64,000 bases of DNA from Purshia tridentata (Eukaryota; Streptophyta; Magnoliopsida; Rosales; Rosaceae), in assembly GCA_003254885.1 (NCBI GenBank), contig QANT01007069.1, forward strand, positions 17,679 to 81,678, read 5' to 3'. Under the pieces are notes generated by a model. That model was not told the DNA's origin and ran no database searches. It saw only the letters and a program-made list of their open reading frames with translations. The stretch's first letter is position 1. The number at the start of each line of letters is the position of its first letter. This document shows, in pieces, positions 60,501 to 64,000 of this stretch. The translations under genes were made by a program, and so were the position numbers.

Positions 60501-63156
60501 TGCTGCAATGTGTGGAATGAAAATTGTCTCTGTTGGAACTGATGCAAAGGGAAACATCAACATTGAAGAGCTGAGGAAGGCTGCTGAAGCAAACAAGGAC
60601 AACCTATCAGCTCTTATGGTAAGTATCCTATGTCTGGAAGAGGTTTATATTATTTGAAAAGATAAGAGAGAGAGGTATGATAACTTATGCAGCGTCAATA
60701 AACATTTGACAATAATTCAAATTATAGGTGACATATCCTTCAACTCATGGAGTGTATGAAGAAGGCATTGATGAGATATGTAAGATAATTCATGACAATG
60801 GAGGCCAAGTATACATGGATGGGGCTAACATGAATGCACAGGTTTGTATATCATCTGTTTTCCTATTAATAACTCTTTTCAATCAGCATATGATATACTG
60901 GACCCAGCTGTATGTTGCGGACCTTCTTCGACATTACTTCCTTTTTTCTGCTTCATGCTTGATAGTTTTGTGCTTAAATTTTAAATTCAAATAGTTTCTG
61001 AGCAGCAGGCTGTTTTCTTTTGTTGGCTGAAAATTTTGGTATTCAAATTCATATACACTTCTGCATTCCATCTGGTTGGGTTTGAGCCGAGTAATTGATT
61101 GATCATCTAAACATTGATCTTTTATATAGTATATATTTCTGTGGATAATGGTGGCTCAAACTTCAATTTCCTTTTAAGCAGTGTCCAATACATACTTTTC
61201 TTGTTCAACTCTGACAAAGCTTTTGGTCCTTACAGGTGGGTCTGACAAGCCCAGGTTGGATTGGAGCTGATGTTTGCCATCTGAATCTCCATAAAACTTT
61301 TTGCATTCCACATGGAGGTGGTGGTCCTGGCATGGGTCCTATTGGTGTGAAGAAACACTTGGCACCATTCTTGCCGTCTCATCCTGTGGTAAATACTCTT
61401 CACATTGAAGATTCCGTGTGATTCTGCAGATTATTGTGCAATTCTCCAAATACCAAATTTGGCTTCCACGGAGAGCAATTGCTTTAGTTTTAGTTTTGAA
61501 CTTGAGATGTTTAAATGGAGTCTTTACCTCTTCAGTCCTTCAAAATTTTTGTGCTTTATTACATGTTCTAGATTAAGCGGAACCAACAGCCTTGTATGTA
61601 TTAATGCATGAATGAATTTTGGGAGCATAACTTACCTATGTTCATTTCAAACGTTGATTGTGATTTCTAGTAATTGTTTGGATGGGTATTTTCATCAATG
61701 AATTTCTAACTTTTCTGCTATCATCCTGAAGGTCCCTACTGGTGGCGTGCCTGCCCCTGACAAGTCTCAGCCACTTGGTACCATCTCTGCCGCGCCTTGG
61801 GGCTCTGCACTTATTTTGCCAATATCTTATACTTATATAGCCATGATGGGGTCCAAGGGACTAACAGATGCATCAAAGATAGCAATTCTGAATGCAAACT
61901 ACATGGCCAATCGTTTGGAGGTTCCCTCTTGTTCCTTCTCTGTTGTTTGCTTTATAAGTTTGAAGTCCAAAAAAAGGATTAGCATGTAAATAATTAGTTT
62001 TCTTGGCCAAACAACTTCGATGGTAGACAATAGATCGTACTAGTGCACCTCTTTAATAATAAACATAACCTAATGGCAATTACACCGGGAATTTTTTCTC
62101 CTGTAATCTAACTTTGAGCTTATGAACTATTGCGCTTTCTTACAGTTTCTCTCTAGGTAGGTTGCCTCTGTTTGCTCATTTTATCTATGTTCTTTTCTTA
62201 CAGAACTATTACCCTGTTCTTTTCCGTGGTGTCAATGGAACTGTTGCCCATGAATTCATTGTTGACTTGAGAGGCTTTAAGGTATTCTTAACATTTGCTT
62301 CAATTTGTCCGCTTTGCTCATTCTTTGTCTAATTGAACCCCCCTACTCTTGTAGAATACTGCTGGAATAGAGCCTGAAGATATCGCCAAGCGTCTAATGG
62401 ACTATGGATTTCATGGACCAACAATGTCATGGCCAGTTCCTGGCACTCTCATGATCGAACCAACAGAAAGTGAAAGCAAGGTACACCCCACAGAAAGAAT
62501 GTTTATTCTACTGTTTTACTTGGGTTAAATAAATATTCTGTTTCTTGCAGGCTGAGTTAGACAGGTTTTGCGATGCTCTTATTTCCATCAGAGAAGAGAT
62601 TGCTCAGATTGAGAAAGGAAAAGCTGATATTCACAACAACGTCCTGAAGGTGAAAAACACTCATTCATTTCACAAGGCTATTAGTTAGTCATTTACATAC
62701 ATTATAATAGCCTTTGCATAATGCATTTTGGGTTAGGTTCTGGTAGCACATTTTTGTATCCACATCGGTATTTGAATTTATAAATCAGTTCATGAACTTT
62801 TCGATTGATAGCCTATATAAAATGTGCAGGGAGCTCCTCACCCACCATCACTACTCATGGGAGATACATGGACAAAGCCATACTCCCGGGATTATGCAGC
62901 CTTTCCAGCTTCCTGGCTCCGTTCTTCCAAGTTCTGGCCTACTACAGGTATGCTATTTATACAACAAAAAAACTTGTATAGCAAGGAAGCAAGCACTGTA
63001 ACTGTTTTTTGTACATTCATTGGGGTTGCTCTGATTACAATTTTGTTGACTATTACATCAGGGCGTGTTGACAATGTGTATGGTGACCGGAACCTCGTCT
63101 GCACCCTTCTCCCGGCATCACAGGTAGTGGAGGAACAAGCTGCAGCCACTGCGTAG
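57594..63156 (+). CDS. GLDP: Glycine decarboxylase P-protein, mitochondrial
   Basis: PLP-dependent subunit of the glycine cleavage complex in the mitochondrial matrix. It decarboxylates glycine and passes aminomethyl to H-protein, the central step of photorespiration. Exons: 57594-58853, 59120-59365, 59474-59551, 59637-59737, 59819-60014, 60153-60278, 60433-60618, 60728-60841, 61236-61388, 61732-61920, 62204-62281, 62355-62480, 62551-62649, 62830-62947, 63062-63156. All phases agree and the product is 1054 residues, against roughly 1040 in Arabidopsis. The start [17 protein letters not shown] is an Arg-rich presequence; the upstream in-frame codon is TTG. PLP Lys is residue 789 in [17 protein letters not shown]. 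Other landmarks are [15 protein letters not shown], the N-terminal half ending at [15 protein letters not shown], and [14 protein letters not shown] in the C-terminal half. No defects are seen. It is probably strongly light- and leaf-expressed, by knowledge of the family. Confidence 0.97.
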
Positions 63157-63738
63157 TCTTCAGCTCAGTGCCTGTCACCACAAAGTCTGGTCCTGGATAT
63201 GATATGAAATCATCATCATCATCGTCTTCTTCTACTTCTTCTACTTCTTCCCCACATTGTATATAAACTATCCATCTTCATACAGCCCTTTATAGCTGGT
63301 TACATTCATTTCCTATTATGATGATGACGATTAGCTTATATCTAATAACTTCTGTTGCTAATTGCAACTCGAATGTTGTAGTTATAATTGCTTCTTTTCC
63401 TTCATTATGGTCTCAGACGTTTTCATGTTTGTTTTTGACTGCCTAAGATTTAAACGTAATTGAAAAAAGAAAAAAAAGAAGAAGAAGATACATCTCTCCA
63501 TATGTTATTTGGCCTCATTGTAAATTCAGGTTTCAGAAGCTGACATGTCATAATCCAATTCATTTCCAGTTGTCTCACATATATATTTTAACGTGACAGT
63601 CAATGTCAACATTTAGATGCCAACTTCTGTATAATATTTTAATTGTTCGAATTTAGTTTATTTATTCAAAAATATTCTAAAACTAATTAGTTAGTAAGTT
63701 AATATAAAGCTAATTATCTTTTTTAGTCAATTATAAAA
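63157..63738. other. P-protein 3' UTR and spacer
   Basis: 3' UTR with an ATC/TTCTAC microsatellite at about 63210-63250, then AT-rich spacer with no coding potential. Confidence 0.5.
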
Positions 63739-63939
63739 CACTAATGCTATTCTTACCATATTTTTATACCATATTTGTTGTATCATTTTACGTGTTATTA
63801 TTGTACTGGCAGGATATTTTCTTATTTTTAGGGTTTTTATTTTTTATTTTTTAGTGTCCAAAGTATAAAAGTTATGCAGATTGTCACATAAGATGGTATA
63901 AAATTATAGTATAAAAATATAGTAAATGTAGCATTGTTG
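63739..63939. mobile_element. MULE-type MITE, 201 bp, with 9-bp target duplication
   Basis: The terminal inverted repeats are CACTAATGCTATTCTTACC on the left and, inverted, CAACAATGCTACATTTACT on the right. They continue as a diverged ATATTTTTATAC(C/T)ATA arm on each side. A perfect 9-bp direct repeat ATTATAAAA flanks it (63730-63738 and 63940-63948), the length typical of Mutator-like elements. It has no coding capacity. Confidence 0.75.
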
Positions 63940-64000
63940 ATTATAAAATGTAATCTTATAAAGTAAATCATTCATTTTCTAGGTCTCATTTTAAATATCA

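Overview
The window is eukaryotic nuclear DNA from a flowering plant, almost certainly a eudicot. It has GT-AG introns of about 80-950 bp, AT-rich spacers, and plant-only families: SQD1, a fused cytochrome b5/sphingolipid desaturase, an LBD factor, an LLM-type B-GATA factor and mitochondrial P-protein of glycine decarboxylase. Low repeat load and small terminal-inverted-repeat elements fit a compact rosid genome. A Rosaceae tree is my guess but is not proven by anything seen here. No organelle DNA, virus, CRISPR array or bacterial-type operon is visible.

Layout. 0.3-4.3 kb (+): FTSH4-type mitochondrial AAA protease, 7 coding exons. 6.5-8.6 kb (+): alpha/beta hydrolase, 7 exons. 9.7-11.9 kb (-): SQD1, UDP-sulfoquinovose synthase, with a 310-bp tandem duplication of its promoter and leader exon. 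13.9-15.3 kb (+): intronless delta-8 sphingolipid desaturase, head to head with SQD1. 16.0-16.9 kb (+): divergent LBD protein. 18.2-20.2 kb (-): LRR receptor pseudokinase. 22.6-23.4 kb (-): NDR1/HIN1-like protein. 26.4-28.1 kb (-): ceramidase/Per1-like membrane protein, 6 exons. 31.5-32.4 kb (-): DUF4408/DUF761 protein of the A70 type. 33-40 kb: spacer with small transposons and short repeats. 40.4-42.5 kb (+): ZIP metal transporter. 44.0-46.5 kb (+): GT31 beta-1,3-galactosyltransferase, 7 exons. 48.0-48.5 kb (+): unknown acidic protein behind a cluster of ACGT elements. 53.6-55.3 kb (+): B-GATA factor. 57.6-63.2 kb (+): glycine decarboxylase P-protein, 15 exons.

The genes are individually transcribed and do not form one pathway. 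From memory, FTSH4, an A70-like DUF761 gene, B3GALT12 and GLDP2 lie in the same order on Arabidopsis chromosome 2 (about At2g26140 to At2g26080), so the window looks like a conserved collinear block with extra genes between. SQD1 and the desaturase share a 2.6-kb spacer holding six matches to the P1BS consensus (GNATATNC), four of them within 100 bp. That fits the known phosphate-starvation control of SQD1.

A recurring oddity is recent local tandem duplication, mostly at gene edges: the SQD1 promoter, the ZIP stop codon/3' end, the galactosyltransferase promoter, and a MITE interior. Three small DNA elements with terminal inverted repeats were found. Two of them have clear target-site duplications.
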